The translations under genes and the position numbers were made by a program. 21,019 nt of DNA from Rhizophagus prolifer (lineage: Eukaryota > Glomeromycota > Glomeromycetes > Glomerales > Glomeraceae), in assembly GCA_019425655.1 (NCBI GenBank), contig NQWY01022140.1:1-21019 (forward strand). Reading direction: 5' to 3'. Every line of letters starts with the position of its first letter. Position 1 is the stretch's first letter. Shown here piece after piece: positions 9,664 to 19,418 of the stretch. The notes beneath the pieces are model-generated. The model worked only from the letters and a program-made list of their open reading frames with translations. It did not search any database and was not told where the DNA came from.

Positions 9664-9903
9664 AATTATATCTGCAAAACTTGGTAGCTTTAAGTGTTCT
9701 CTCAAGAATATACAAACTTTTACCTATTGAAAAATAAACACAAAAAATCTAATAAATTGATAAACAAAACTCACCATAATATTCTCCTTGATATCGTCCA
9801 CCACTTTCTTGCAAAAGCGATGTTGGAAATTTTGTTCTCTACTTGGATCGTTAGTGGACGAAGTAGAACCCGCTTGAATCGAAGCTGTCGTTGAATTCCA
9901 CAT
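9664..9903 (-). CDS. Candidate small gene of unknown function, possibly mitochondrial
   Basis: A minus-strand frame starts at the only ATG, 9901-9903 (MWNSTTASIQAG). It runs through a charged segment (NFQHRFCKKVVDDIKENIM) to a good donor (ATG|GTGAGT at 9775), and resumes after a TTTTTCAATAG acceptor. It ends after about 20 more codons (FLREHLKLPSFADIIK, stop near 9664). The same frame is open upstream to about 10056 without an ATG. That part is Arg-rich and lacks acidic residues (LPSRLLRNFTIFRIQGH), like a mitochondrial targeting peptide. The real start may therefore lie in an upstream exon I cannot place, or the extension is chance. I do not recognise the protein. It stands head to head with NCA2, itself a mitochondrial gene. 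Confidence 0.35.
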
Positions 9904-10056
9904 TCTAACTCTTGGAATGCTTTGGATTTTCGTATTGGGTCTTAAAATTATATGGCCTTGGATTCTGAAGATCGTAAAATTCCTTAATAAACGTGAAGGC
10001 AAGATGCTCAGCAACTCTTGCGTTGAGTTTTGAGCAATAGGTGAAATCTTCACCAA

Positions 10057-10204
10057 TTAAGATTTTTTTTTTGTTAATAGCTATCTAGTAGTGAACTTTT
10101 GAAGTTTTGTGATACCGCTAACTTCTTGACGTATTACATTAGCGTGCTTGTGTCACCAAATATATGTACTTTTTGAGATTTCAGGATCTAAGAATCTCCC
10201 AACT
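10057..10204. promoter_or_regulatory. Short upstream region of NCA2
   Basis: 148 bp lie between the open frame that runs up to 10056 on the minus strand and the NCA2 start at 10205. If the minus-strand gene is real, this would be a shared divergent promoter. An AT-rich stretch (10063-10080) is seen, but no clear TATA box. Confidence 0.35.
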
Positions 10205-12889
10205 ATGAATTTTGTTCAAGAGCGAGTTAAAGAGTTACAAGAGAATTTAGATAGTCTTTTTCAAACTTTAAGTTCTAACTCTGTTAAAGAAAATGTTTTC
10301 CGGCTTCTCCGGCGCTCAACCGTTTTCCAAATTGACTTGACAAGTCCTCAGAATTCTTCCATTTCTGACGCTAGTTTAGATAATAGTGGTCTAGATAATG
10401 GCACCGAACGCGGAGAAGTTCTAAGAAAGGCAATTGACTCTATCCAGCTTGATAAAGGCGATATTCCAAAAATGAGTGTTATATTAAGTCAGTTGAATAT
10501 GGTAGAACAAAGCCTCCATGGAAATTGGAAGACAAATGATGCATCATTTCGGGAAAATGAGGATTTGGAAAGAGGAATTATTCATTTAGAATGGCTGTTC
10601 CTTGCAAAAATAACCATATCTATATATGGCAAAATATTAGAGAATTTATTGACATCGACTCTTCCATTATCAGATGATATTCATTATTGGGGAGAATTAG
10701 AAGGAAACAAACTTTGGAGTTTGATTCATCTTTTTCAAAGTGATTTAGTGATTCATTATGACTTAATTTAAAAATCTTGCTTAATTGAATGTCCTTTGTT
10801 AACTACTTGTAAATTTTTCTCTCTTTTAGCTTCTCCTTTACGTATATGCTCCTTATCAGGAGCTATATTTAACACGATTCGCCGACAATTTCAAGATGTT
10901 TCGTCATTGTATGTAAGACGACTGTTTTCCTTACGTTATATGATCAACCTTTTCCCCAGATATATGCATACCCGTTTTTTGAACGTCCCACTTGTATCTT
11001 TGATCCGGTACGAAATCCATTATAAGAAATCGATGCTTACTTCTCTTATGGAGTATCAAGCAGCATGTCTCGGATTACTAATATGCGAAGACAAGGGGTT
11101 TGACTTTAAAAAAATTGCAGAAGAGATAAATGAAATGACCAAAGAAGAACGGTTGAATGTTAACCTTTGTGATATCATTGCAAAAAAATTAATTAATTGT
11201 ATAGTATTGATGGAGAGAATTTTAAATCAAGCTACAGAATATGATGTTGAGAAGGGAGAGATGCCAAATATTAATAAAATTTTTGGTAAGAATTAGTTGT
11301 TATTCGGAATATTTAAGATCAAAAAAGTTACTAAATCAATAGCATGTAGATAATATGAAGTTTTCAGATTCACCGCCATCGTTATTGGCTTTTTATACAC
11401 ATTTGCGCTTCATTATAACTACCCACCTTCCTCGTTATGATGAGCAATTTAATCAGATCATTTCTATTTATGGCACTCCGTCAACATTGACTCGATGGTG
11501 GATACCTATCACCATCTCAACCGTTGTTGCTTATAAAACCAGAAATCATATCTATGAGGTTTGTGATAAGAAGTCTCATATTATGAGGTTCAAATGCGCC
11601 ATCTTTAGAAACCTGAAGAATAATTTTCGAAAAACTACAAGTCAAAAAAACTAAAAACTTGTGATTGATTGCGGGAATTTTCAAGGTTTCTAAATATGAT
11701 GCTTGTGCATTATATTATTATATGTAATTGTTATGAGACCGGAGTTATCTCAATGGATGATTATCATTACCCAGGAAGATTTTATAAAATGGCTTGAAGA
11801 AGTTAAATCAACCGTTGTCAATTTTTGGAGTGATTGGATTTGGGAACCTTTTATAAGGATGATGGATACAATTCGCCATAGAGAAAAAAGATTGGTGCTC
11901 ATGGGAAAAGATAGTTTAAATTCTGATTTAGAAGTACGTCACATTTTATTTGTTATTGCATTCGTAATATTATTGAATCTAATACTAATGGAAAACTATC
12001 TTATTACTCAAAGTCTCTTGAACGAATGGTATTAGACTTTGTTCGTGATCAACGTCAACTTAATGACGAAGAGATAGTTAATTTAACTTATCGAATTCGC
12101 GATGGAGATTTATCAATGGTACTGAGAGTATACGAACAGGAATTAAAGGTGGATAATTTTTAGGTGGTTTATCACTAGCTTATTTAAATCGAATATTAAC
12201 ATTTTTACTTAATCTAGAGCCCTTTTAAATCAACTGTTACAGGTAATTTGAATGTATTAAACATCATAAAGATTTCAATAACTTAACCTTTTGTTATGTT
12301 TATATAGGCAATCTTATTAGAACGTTGTTGATTCAAGTGCAAAAGACAAAAGTAGATATGGAACTCGCAATGGCTGCGTTAGATAAGCTATTAAAATCAA
12401 ATGAATTAAATTTTGCATTCTTGGCTCTGGGCCCAAGTTTGTTTGTCGTCTATTTATTTTCTACTTGGGTCAAGGATATTTGGTGGAATAAGGACATTTG
12501 GCCGAGTAAAATCAAAGACGCAAACGTTAAAATGAGAGAATCCTTACGGTGGGTTTAGCAAAATTGTTTGTGATTTTGTATTTTAATTAAAAATTTATTA
12601 CTTTTTTAACAGAGTCGTAGAACGTTTGCTTGTTGAACGATTGCATGAAGAAAGAAATCATTTATTAGTTTCTCATCCTACACCTTTTGCAACTCATGGT
12701 CTTGTAATTTGTCACGTACATCGTCTTCGAGCTTATGCGATGTACCTACCATCCAAGAATAATTTACGTGAACGTGTCTTAGATGATCTTAGAGCATTAG
12801 ATTATCCTCGAATGGGAGTTAGACAAAAAATTATGACTTGCGAACGAATGTGGCGTTGTTGGGGATTCTTAAATCGTCGTGACGAGTAA
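10205..12889 (+). CDS. NCA2: NCA2, mitochondrial ATP synthase regulation protein
   Basis: Homologue of yeast Nca2, a mitochondrial membrane protein needed (with Nca3) for correct expression of mitochondrially encoded ATP synthase subunits 6 and 8. Eight exons: 10205-10739, 10830-11285, 11368-11558, 11775-11933, 12014-12148, 12218-12242, 12308-12548 and 12613-12889, giving 672 residues. The N-terminus MNFVQERVKELQENLDSLFQ is typical of the family. The conserved block lies in the C-terminal half: TRWWIPITISTVVAY (probable membrane segment), EDFIKWLEEVKSTVVNFW, SLERMVLDF, SPFKSTVTGNLIRTLLIQVQ, LDKLLKSNELNFAFLALGPS with a second hydrophobic segment, and RMGVRQKIMTCERMWRCWGF near the end. Exon 6 is only 25 nt. 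Intron 3 (11559-11774) is 216 nt, long for this window. The ATG at 10205 is the first in frame with conserved sequence; the open frame upstream to 10148 lacks an ATG. Confidence 0.93.
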
Positions 12890-13293
12890 TTTCCTGTTTA
12901 TATGTTTATATAAATATGTTTGATATGTTTTTTTGCCTTTTTTATAACTAAATTCTTTATTAATAATGGTCAGCGGTTATATACATTTCTCAGAGTATAC
13001 TACATCTCGACATTTGATAATTTAATACTCTTAATTAAATTGAATATTATGTGAAATAATAAAAAAAAATACAATAATCAATATTTATTGGAAATGAAAT
13101 GTTTGATGATCAACCTCCACCAGAAAATAAAATAAATGGTTTTTTTTGCATTATTACTTTGTCAACCCATTAACTTTAACCTAGGCTACCATATGTATAA
13201 ACAAATTATCCATGTATAAATTTCTACAAAATCTAATATGTGCGATAAAAAGAAAGATTATAAACGTAATTTTATGATATTTTATAATAAACT
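12890..13293. other. Convergent 3' intergenic region, nothing recognised
   Basis: About 400 bp between the stop codons of NCA2 (+) and the FYR-domain gene (-). It is AT-rich and should hold both 3' UTRs and polyadenylation signals. AATAAA-like words occur on both strands but are too frequent in this composition to assign. Confidence 0.5.
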
Positions 13294-15195
13294 TTACATA
13301 TAGCAATAAAATGCTTCAACACATTCGGCAAGCCGAAATGCGAGAAATTTATATGGCATAAAAATAAATTTTAAAAAAAATTTTTTAAGCAAAAGAAAAG
13401 GAAATAAACTTATTATTGAGTTAGACATCACTACGTCCCCATCACCAACACTGCTACCAGTTTCAACGCCGTTCTCCTCACGCGACTGCACATTGGCAGA
13501 GGCGGGGGATTCAACTGTGCCATTTCTGACATTTCCATTTGCTCGAGCTCCCGCTCCGCGGCGTCGTCCACCAGCGACTCTGTTTTTCATGACTTCAAAG
13601 TTTTGCATCACATAATTTTTACATCTGTGAGCATTTGGCAAGTCTTGTATCATTTTTCTGATAGTGGCTTGCGAAAAGCCGAAATAATCGGGCCCAGAAG
13701 CTGAATTTGAATGATCACGTTGACGAATTGCATTGGCTTCTCGAACGACGGTGGTCCAGGCACCAGTCGCTGTGTTAGCTATGATTGGCTTGTTAGGTTG
13801 ATCATCTGCCTCGATAACAAACTATTTTTCAAGGTAAAATCAATAATTAATAACATCAAATTTACCTTAAAAAAAATGCATAAGGAATTATTATTACCTT
13901 TGGGTTTTCCAAACCATCTTCAATTTTGCAAACGTACATCGTCTGTGCCTTGGAGTTGATCATGCTATTATAAGCTCTAAATTTTAAACAACAAATAATA
14001 TTAATGCAAGTGAATTCAAAGTAAAGAATAGATACTAAATAATTCTTTACCTTTTAACGGCATATCCGACAGGCCAAATATATCTTTCATTATGGAAAGT
14101 ATCACGATCATAAACTACTGTTCCGAGATTCAAAACAGTTAATATGCCTATTTGTACAGGAAGCTTGTAATTACCCTTTTCATCTTGCTCAACGTGTTGA
14201 ACTTTCATCGTCTTCGCATTCAATGGGCGCTTACTTGCACGCTTCTTGGTAACCTTGCCAGATGGATGAGTGATGGGGACTGAATTAACAATGTTATTAG
14301 CAGGTGTTGGAGGAGAAAGCTTTTTAGTCGATAGGCGGCCGCGTGCTTTTTTGATTGGGCGAACTGAAGAAGCTTGAGAATGTTGCGCAGACGAACCTAT
14401 AATAAAAAAAAAAAAGCATATATATAAGGATTAAAGGAGGATATGTGAAGTGAAATAGTTTCGGGATTCAGCTTACCATCAGAATCTGACGTAGCGTCGG
14501 AAGAAAGTTCTACAGATTTTTCAGAATCAGAACTATCGGAATCTTCGTATTGGCTAATGCGATCTAGAAGCAATCTTTATAAATAATAAAGAATAAAAAA
14601 AAATGGGTAAACATTTATAATTATGACTGTATGATCGAATATTACTCATTTAAAATACGCACTCTTTTTCTTTCTTCAAGGATTTGATCCTTTTGCGAGA
14701 TCTTTCAAGTTCTTTAGTTAATTTGTCATATTCCTAATATCACAAAATATAGAAAAAGATACATACAAATTAATAAATAATGTTGTTTACATAATATTCG
14801 TTATAATAAATAGGTATAACTCTAATATTATATTTCCCTTGTCATTTCATTTTGTTTTTATAATAAATATTATGTTCCGATAAACGAGTGCAAGGCTTAA
14901 AAAGTTGTAGTAAAATCCAAGTATAACTCATAAGCTATAACTGAATCCAACGAGAAAATGTTTCGATAAACAGAGTATATCTAAAATAATTTTCTCTCAC
15001 ACTTTCTCCGCGATCCTATACAAATGTTGCTCAATTCTAAATTAAAATAAAGGAGCTACTTACATTTTGCATGTCGCGAACCTTGCGTTTAAGTTTTTGA
15101 TAGCGCTCCTGGGTGACGGCTCCATTTTCATGTGTAGTGGTAGCATGCCTTCCTCGACCGGAATGTGTGTGCGTATGTGAATGTGATTGAGCCAT
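13294..15195 (-). CDS. FYRN/FYRC-domain nuclear protein (TBRG1-like)
   Basis: Six exons on the minus strand: 15064-15195, 14663-14733, 14477-14574, 14051-14396, 13898-13976 and 13294-13821, about 417 residues. The order matches transforming growth factor beta regulator 1: a His-rich start (AQSHSHTHTHSGRGRH), a basic coiled coil (RYQKLKRKVRDMQN, EYDKLTKELERSRKRIKSLK), an acidic Ser/Asp stretch, a basic linker (PIKKARGRLSTKK), then FYRN (LPVQIGILTVLNLGTVVYDR...FHNERYIWPVGY). FYRC follows (FVIEADDQPNKPIIANTATG to PDYFGFSQATIRKMIQDLPN). FYR domains are known from chromatin proteins such as trithorax/MLL, where the two halves fold together. No catalytic domain is present, so the role is inferred as chromatin binding. 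The last ~35 codons before the stop at 13294 are hydrophobic and AT-rich (ISLFPFLLLKKFFLKF) and may be intron or read-through, so the true 3' end is uncertain. Confidence 0.85.
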
Positions 15196-15274
15196 GTTAA
15201 TAACAATTTGTAGTTGCAAAAAGTCAACAAAAGTAAGAGTTTTTATTTTGGGGGCTAGATGTAAGGCAGACCTT

Positions 15275-15282
15275 ATTTTATA
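15275..15282 (-). promoter_or_regulatory. Possible TATA box of the FYR-domain gene
   Basis: TATAAAAT on the minus strand lies 80-87 bp upstream of the ATG at 15195. The spacing is reasonable, but the surrounding AT-richness makes chance matches common. Confidence 0.3.
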
Positions 15283-16002
15283 ATAAACAAGGTTGATTTG
15301 GTTTATAATAGTATCAATAGTATTTTATAGTTGTATGTATTTATGGTTGGTACAGTGTGTATATAGCAGATAGTGCGCCCAACAATCTTCGGGTGTGTAA
15401 GGGCTTAAGAGATGTTAGTTTTGGTTTTTTATCTGTGGGAAGAAAAAATTTTTTTTATGGGGTTAAGTCCCAAATGAATTCGATAGATAATTTTTTTGCA
15501 ACGCAGACGTAATTCATTTGTATGGTAGTATTTATTATGTATGTTGTGGGGGGTTTGGTTTGGAACATACTGGACGGACGTTTCGGAAGGCTTGTGTGTG
15601 TGCTCTTTTCCAAGGACAAAAGCCTGCCTCTTTCAAAAGAGAAAATGATTTCATGCTGTCTCCAAACCTTTACTACTTGTAATTTGATTGGTTGAAATGT
15701 GATGTGCAACGTCACAACATGCAATTACCTTCTAAATTGAGTCAGATCTCAGTCGGGGTCACTAGTTGCTTAATTTTTGAAAACCAATATAAATTATATT
15801 CTAAACAATATAGTAGTATTTACAACCGAGTACAAACTGCACTATTCTGACAAATAATTATAATAAATCTCTTTTTTCCTTTTACCAGAGCAGAAAAAAT
15901 TCGGAAGTTGTTGAGCTTTTGAAGCCAAGTTGATGTACAATAACAAATGATATAATTATGACAATAGAACAAATTCCAAAGAAATATTTAAAACTGTATT
16001 CT

Positions 16003-16032
16003 AAAAAAAAAAAAAATAGGGGAGGGAGGGGG
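16003..16032 (+). repeat. Homopurine tract: A14 followed by G-rich run
   Basis: Fourteen A residues (16003-16016), then TA, then G4-A-G3-A-G5 (16019-16032). This is a strongly strand-biased purine tract. It has three G runs of three or more, one short of the standard four-run quadruplex pattern. Confidence 0.6.
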
Positions 16033-16842
16033 AATTTTGATTAAATATATTTCACTTTGGGGTTATAAAGAGTTTGTTAAAGGAATCTTTGTAAAGTAAA
16101 AAAAAATTCGTAATTGGTTCTGCGAGAAGAAGATAACACTTCCAAAGGTTAATAATCAAAGACTATCAATCCAAAATAAGCATAACTATGCCACGCATTT
16201 CTAAAAAAAACACCCGAAGATACACAGCCGTATAATGTTAACACCTCACACTCTTTCTTCTTTTGCACCTTTTAATCGCACGAAATTTTATTTTTGTACA
16301 TACAAAAAACAAATATCCAAATTACGACATTTATCTCCCTAAATCAGGAAGGAATCCGGAATTTTTGCCCTTATTTTAAACAATCTGCCACCTTTTATTT
16401 ATATTATACTGTAATGCTCGCCTAATATTTAGCCTTCCGACTTTATCTCTCTTTCATTTAGTCTTTACACTTTCTAAAAGAAACCGGTTCATTTATTAAA
16501 AAAAACTTTATTGTTGTTGACTCGTCCTTTAAGTCATTCCTTGTTTGAGTAGACGCTGTTTTTAAATAAAACCTTTCTGATTTCTATCACGACTTCTTTA
16601 TTAAATTTGTATTACAATTTTCCAAAAATAAATAAACGGAATTCTTTTTTTTTTATTCTTTGCCTGTTTAACGAATATTATTTTCTTTGTGCACCAAAAC
16701 CATGGGAATTCGCTGACACAAAAATTGCACATGTCACTATGATTTATGCATTACTAGATCAAGACTTCAATTAAAAAAACCTATTACCTAAATCACGTGT
16801 TAATTTAGACAAAATGATATTTTTTCCAAAATATACAATTTC

Positions 16843-17583
16843 CTATTCGTCAATTTCCATATTTTCCATATTATCATTTTTCATATCCTGTAACCCTCCA
16901 GCAGCAGTTCCAATATCCATAATCTTCTCAAGTTCTTTCCTTAAAATTTTTGCCGCGTTCATCCAAGTTTCATATTCTTTGGCTTCGCCATAAGTAACTG
17001 TCCTGATTGGAATATCTCCAGATGTTATTCCCATATTTCGCATTTGGCGAAATTGAATACGTAATCTAACTTGTATATCCTTAAATATTAAGATATGTCG
17101 TAATAAAATAAAGAAAAACATTATATTTAATCCAAACATAGTAGTTCAATAATATATAATATATTTGCCTACATCTATTAAACCATTAAATTTTTTTGTC
17201 AAATTTTGAAAAATCTCAATTTGTTCTTCGGGGCTTCGCTTCTTTACCGTGGGTTCTGTTTTTGATGTCTCTTCATCGTTATTGTTGACATGTCCATCCA
17301 ATGCCAAACCCATAATCGCTTCTGCTGCCGTATCCATGAGTTCAACGATCATCTGATAAAGTATAAAATAATATAATTTTAAGAGTGTAATTCCAAATAT
17401 ATCCAGATCGAAAAAAATTTGTAAAATAGAGGCAAGTTGGATACCTTTTCAATGACTTCAAGATTTCGGATGCGCTCTGCACTCAAATGCCCAACACTTC
17501 TCGTATTCTCTATTTTAATAAAGATTATAAAAAATCAAAATAGTTTATGAAATTTTTTTTATCAAATTACCATTTTGGTTCAT
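16843..17583 (-). CDS. MED11: Mediator complex subunit 11
   Basis: Small head-module subunit of Mediator, which in yeast pairs with Med22 and contacts TFIIH for Pol II pre-initiation. Four exons on the minus strand: 17571-17583 (only 13 nt), 17445-17509, 17173-17352 and 16843-17079, joining to 164 residues. The start reads MNQNENTRSVGHLSAERIRN, then LEVIEKMIVELMDTAAEAIMG, the conserved N-terminal helix pair of Med11. A second helical block follows (PEEQIEIFQNLTKKFNGLID, DIQVRLRIQFRQMRNMGI). An Asp/Asn-rich insert separates the helices, and the tail is acidic (MENMEIDE). The assignment rests on the N-terminal helix pattern and overall size. The family is poorly conserved, so another small coiled Mediator subunit is the main alternative. 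Confidence 0.8.
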
Positions 17584-17843
17584 TGGTATATAAAAAAGAA
17601 AATCGAAATAGCTAATTAAAAAAAAGCGTCGAAGGTGAGTTTTGAAATCTCGATCTGTTTTAATATCCAGCAAATCATACCAAATTTGGTTGGATAAAAC
17701 GTTAAGAGTCATATGATTTAATCACAAAATACTGAATTTGGTAATAACCCAATCAAATGACGCGCCGTTAAAATAGAGACAGGCCACATTTTTTTCGCAG
17801 GATTACTGGTTTCATTCTCTTGATAGAATTAACGAGTGATATA
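17584..17843. promoter_or_regulatory. Divergent promoter region between MED11 and the F-box gene
   Basis: 260 bp separates the start codons of MED11 (-) and the F-box gene (+). It must carry both promoters unless one gene has a distal start. A TATATAAAA word lies at 17586-17594 on the plus strand. That is within 11 bp of the MED11 ATG and about 250 bp from the F-box ATG, so neither assignment is convincing. Confidence 0.45.
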
Positions 17844-19418
17844 ATGGCTTCTTCCTTACCGAACCTTTGCCTTCGAAAAATATTTGAATGTATCGAGGAA
17901 AATGAAGAGGATAAACCTTCTTTACACTCGTGTCTTTTGGTTAACCGACACTGGTGCCAGGAAGTTGTGCCAATCTTATGGAGAAGTCCCAATGCATACA
18001 TGTCTAAACAGTTAGTTGAAGTATATATAGCTTGTTTAAGTGACGAAGAAAAACAAATACTAAATGATAATGGTCTAAATCTTCCACCTTCAACTGAGAT
18101 ACCTCCAACATTCGATTATTCTAAATATCGGCGTGTTCTCCACATTGGAGGTCTATATCACCACCTGTGGTGGTGGTGTAACCTTCGTAGAGACGAATGC
18201 ATTGGAGCGGAAGGACGTTGGATACTAACAGAGCTGCTTCTGAAGCTTTTTATAAGTCGCTGTCCTGCTATATATCGGTTTTCTTGCGACGCTACTTGTT
18301 TGTTAGAGAAATATGATATTACCTCTTACCCGGGAGCCGAATCTTGCTTACCACATATTCGAAGGTTAACTCTTACTGGGAAAAGATTACGTAAATATTT
18401 TGAAAAATTTTCTATTTGCCATGGAGTATGTCAATTAAAGACGTATCTACCTATATATGAATGGGATACTGAAAAGCAATGTAGGGATATCGAAAAGTTT
18501 GAAGCTGAAGCAGAAGGCCTAGTTGATTTTATTCAAGCCCAAAATAATTTACAAGATTTGGAGCTCCATGGTGATTATTATGGCCACGATACTGGTGGCA
18601 GAATCATTCAAGCTTTAGAAAGTCAAGCAAAGTCATTAGTGCGCTTAAAATTAAGTTATGTTCGGTTTGAAGGTCATCCACCATTCTATGGAATCGGTGC
18701 CTGTAAAAATTTGGAAATATTAGAGTTTGATGGTTGTGATGGATTAACAAGTGAGATGTGCGCTCCATTGATCGCTTCATCATTGTCCCGATTATCACAT
18801 CTTAATATATCAAATTCTGATCTTCCCGTTGATATTGTATCGGCGTTAGCTAGTAATTCTAACATAAATCTGCGAGAAGTTATTTTATGTTCCACACAAA
18901 GTTCTGAATATCTAGTACAAGTCATTGAAGCTCTTGTAAGTCATTGCCCGAATATCACCAAATTTGAATCGAATCAAATTCATGGTACCATAGAGATATC
19001 TGCTGTCTGCTCGCTTTTAAGCAATTCGCAGCAGCTTGAAAGTCTGTCTATATATGGTGCAAGTCTGGACGCTGAAAAGTTCTTACCTGCGATAGGACAA
19101 TCAATACCCAGTAGTCTTCGGAGGCTTAGTATTTCATCTGAATGGCAGTTTACAACGACTGCTTTTGAATCATTTTTGGAACATTGTAAGGCACCATTGA
19201 CCTGGCTGACTCTTTCTGGATGTGAATGCATCACTGACGAATATTTGGAGCTCATAGTACAATATTTGGGGAAAACGTTACGACATCTTGGTGTATATCG
19301 TGCGGTATACACTAGGATGGAATCTTTTGAAAAAGTTAGAAAAGTTATACCAGAAGTTAATGCTCCCGAGGAGAGTCATTTAAAGTTTTATCAAAGGCGT
19401 TGTCTACGCGATGATTAA
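17844..19418 (+). CDS. F-box protein with LRR-like repeats, single exon
   Basis: Expected substrate-recognition subunit of an SCF (Skp1-cullin-F-box) ubiquitin ligase. 524 residues from the ATG at 17844 without any intron. The F-box spans about residues 3-50: LPNLCLRKIFECIEENEEDK, LHSCLLVNRHWCQEVVPILW. The rest carries irregular leucine-rich repeats from about residue 170 on, with units such as LVRLKLSYVRF, NLEILEFDGCDGLTS, RLSHLNISNSDLP, LESLSIYGASLD, LRRLSISSEW and LTWLTLSGCECITDEYLELI. This resembles the large F-box families of Glomeromycotina. In contrast to its neighbours, the gene has no introns. The target protein is unknown. The long antisense frames overlapping it are shadows. Confidence 0.88.
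   Translation: MASSLPNLCLRKIFECIEENEEDKPSLHSCLLVNRHWCQEVVPILWRSPNAYMSKQLVEVYIACLSDEEKQILNDNGLNLPPSTEIPPTFDYSKYRRVLHIGGLYHHLWWWCNLRRDECIGAEGRWILTELLLKLFISRCPAIYRFSCDATCLLEKYDITSYPGAESCLPHIRRLTLTGKRLRKYFEKFSICHGVCQLKTYLPIYEWDTEKQCRDIEKFEAEAEGLVDFIQAQNNLQDLELHGDYYGHDTGGRIIQALESQAKSLVRLKLSYVRFEGHPPFYGIGACKNLEILEFDGCDGLTSEMCAPLIASSLSRLSHLNISNSDLPVDIVSALASNSNINLREVILCSTQSSEYLVQVIEALVSHCPNITKFESNQIHGTIEISAVCSLLSNSQQLESLSIYGASLDAEKFLPAIGQSIPSSLRRLSISSEWQFTTTAFESFLEHCKAPLTWLTLSGCECITDEYLELIVQYLGKTLRHLGVYRAVYTRMESFEKVRKVIPEVNAPEESHLKFYQRRCLRDD
18160..18180 (+). repeat. Hairpin inside the F-box gene
   Basis: CACCACC is followed after a 3-nt loop by GGTGGTG, a self-complementary stretch that encodes His-His-Leu-Trp-Trp-Trp. 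It may form a short RNA stem or simply reflect the codons used. Confidence 0.4.

Larger units (their letters stand above)
15196..16842. other. 1.6-kb intergenic region, no gene seen
   Basis: It separates the FYR-domain gene from MED11, both on the minus strand. It is less uniformly AT-rich than other gaps, with G-rich patches around 15540-15560 and 16019-16032. A TGAGTCA word occurs near 15737. A 12-bp inverted repeat (ATCTTCGGGTGT at 15385-15396 and its complement at 16210-16221) spans about 825 bp. The minus-strand 89-codon frame at 15455-15724 resembles nothing known. A long 5' UTR or an unrecognised non-coding transcript cannot be excluded. Confidence 0.5.

Noticed and set aside
15455-15724. 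89-codon minus-strand frame upstream of the FYR gene
   Set aside because: No ATG context, domain or family pattern was recognised, and it lies in a probable promoter or UTR region.
18604-19312. Minus-strand frames of 64-110 codons across the F-box gene
   Set aside because: They are shadows of a strongly supported plus-strand coding frame.
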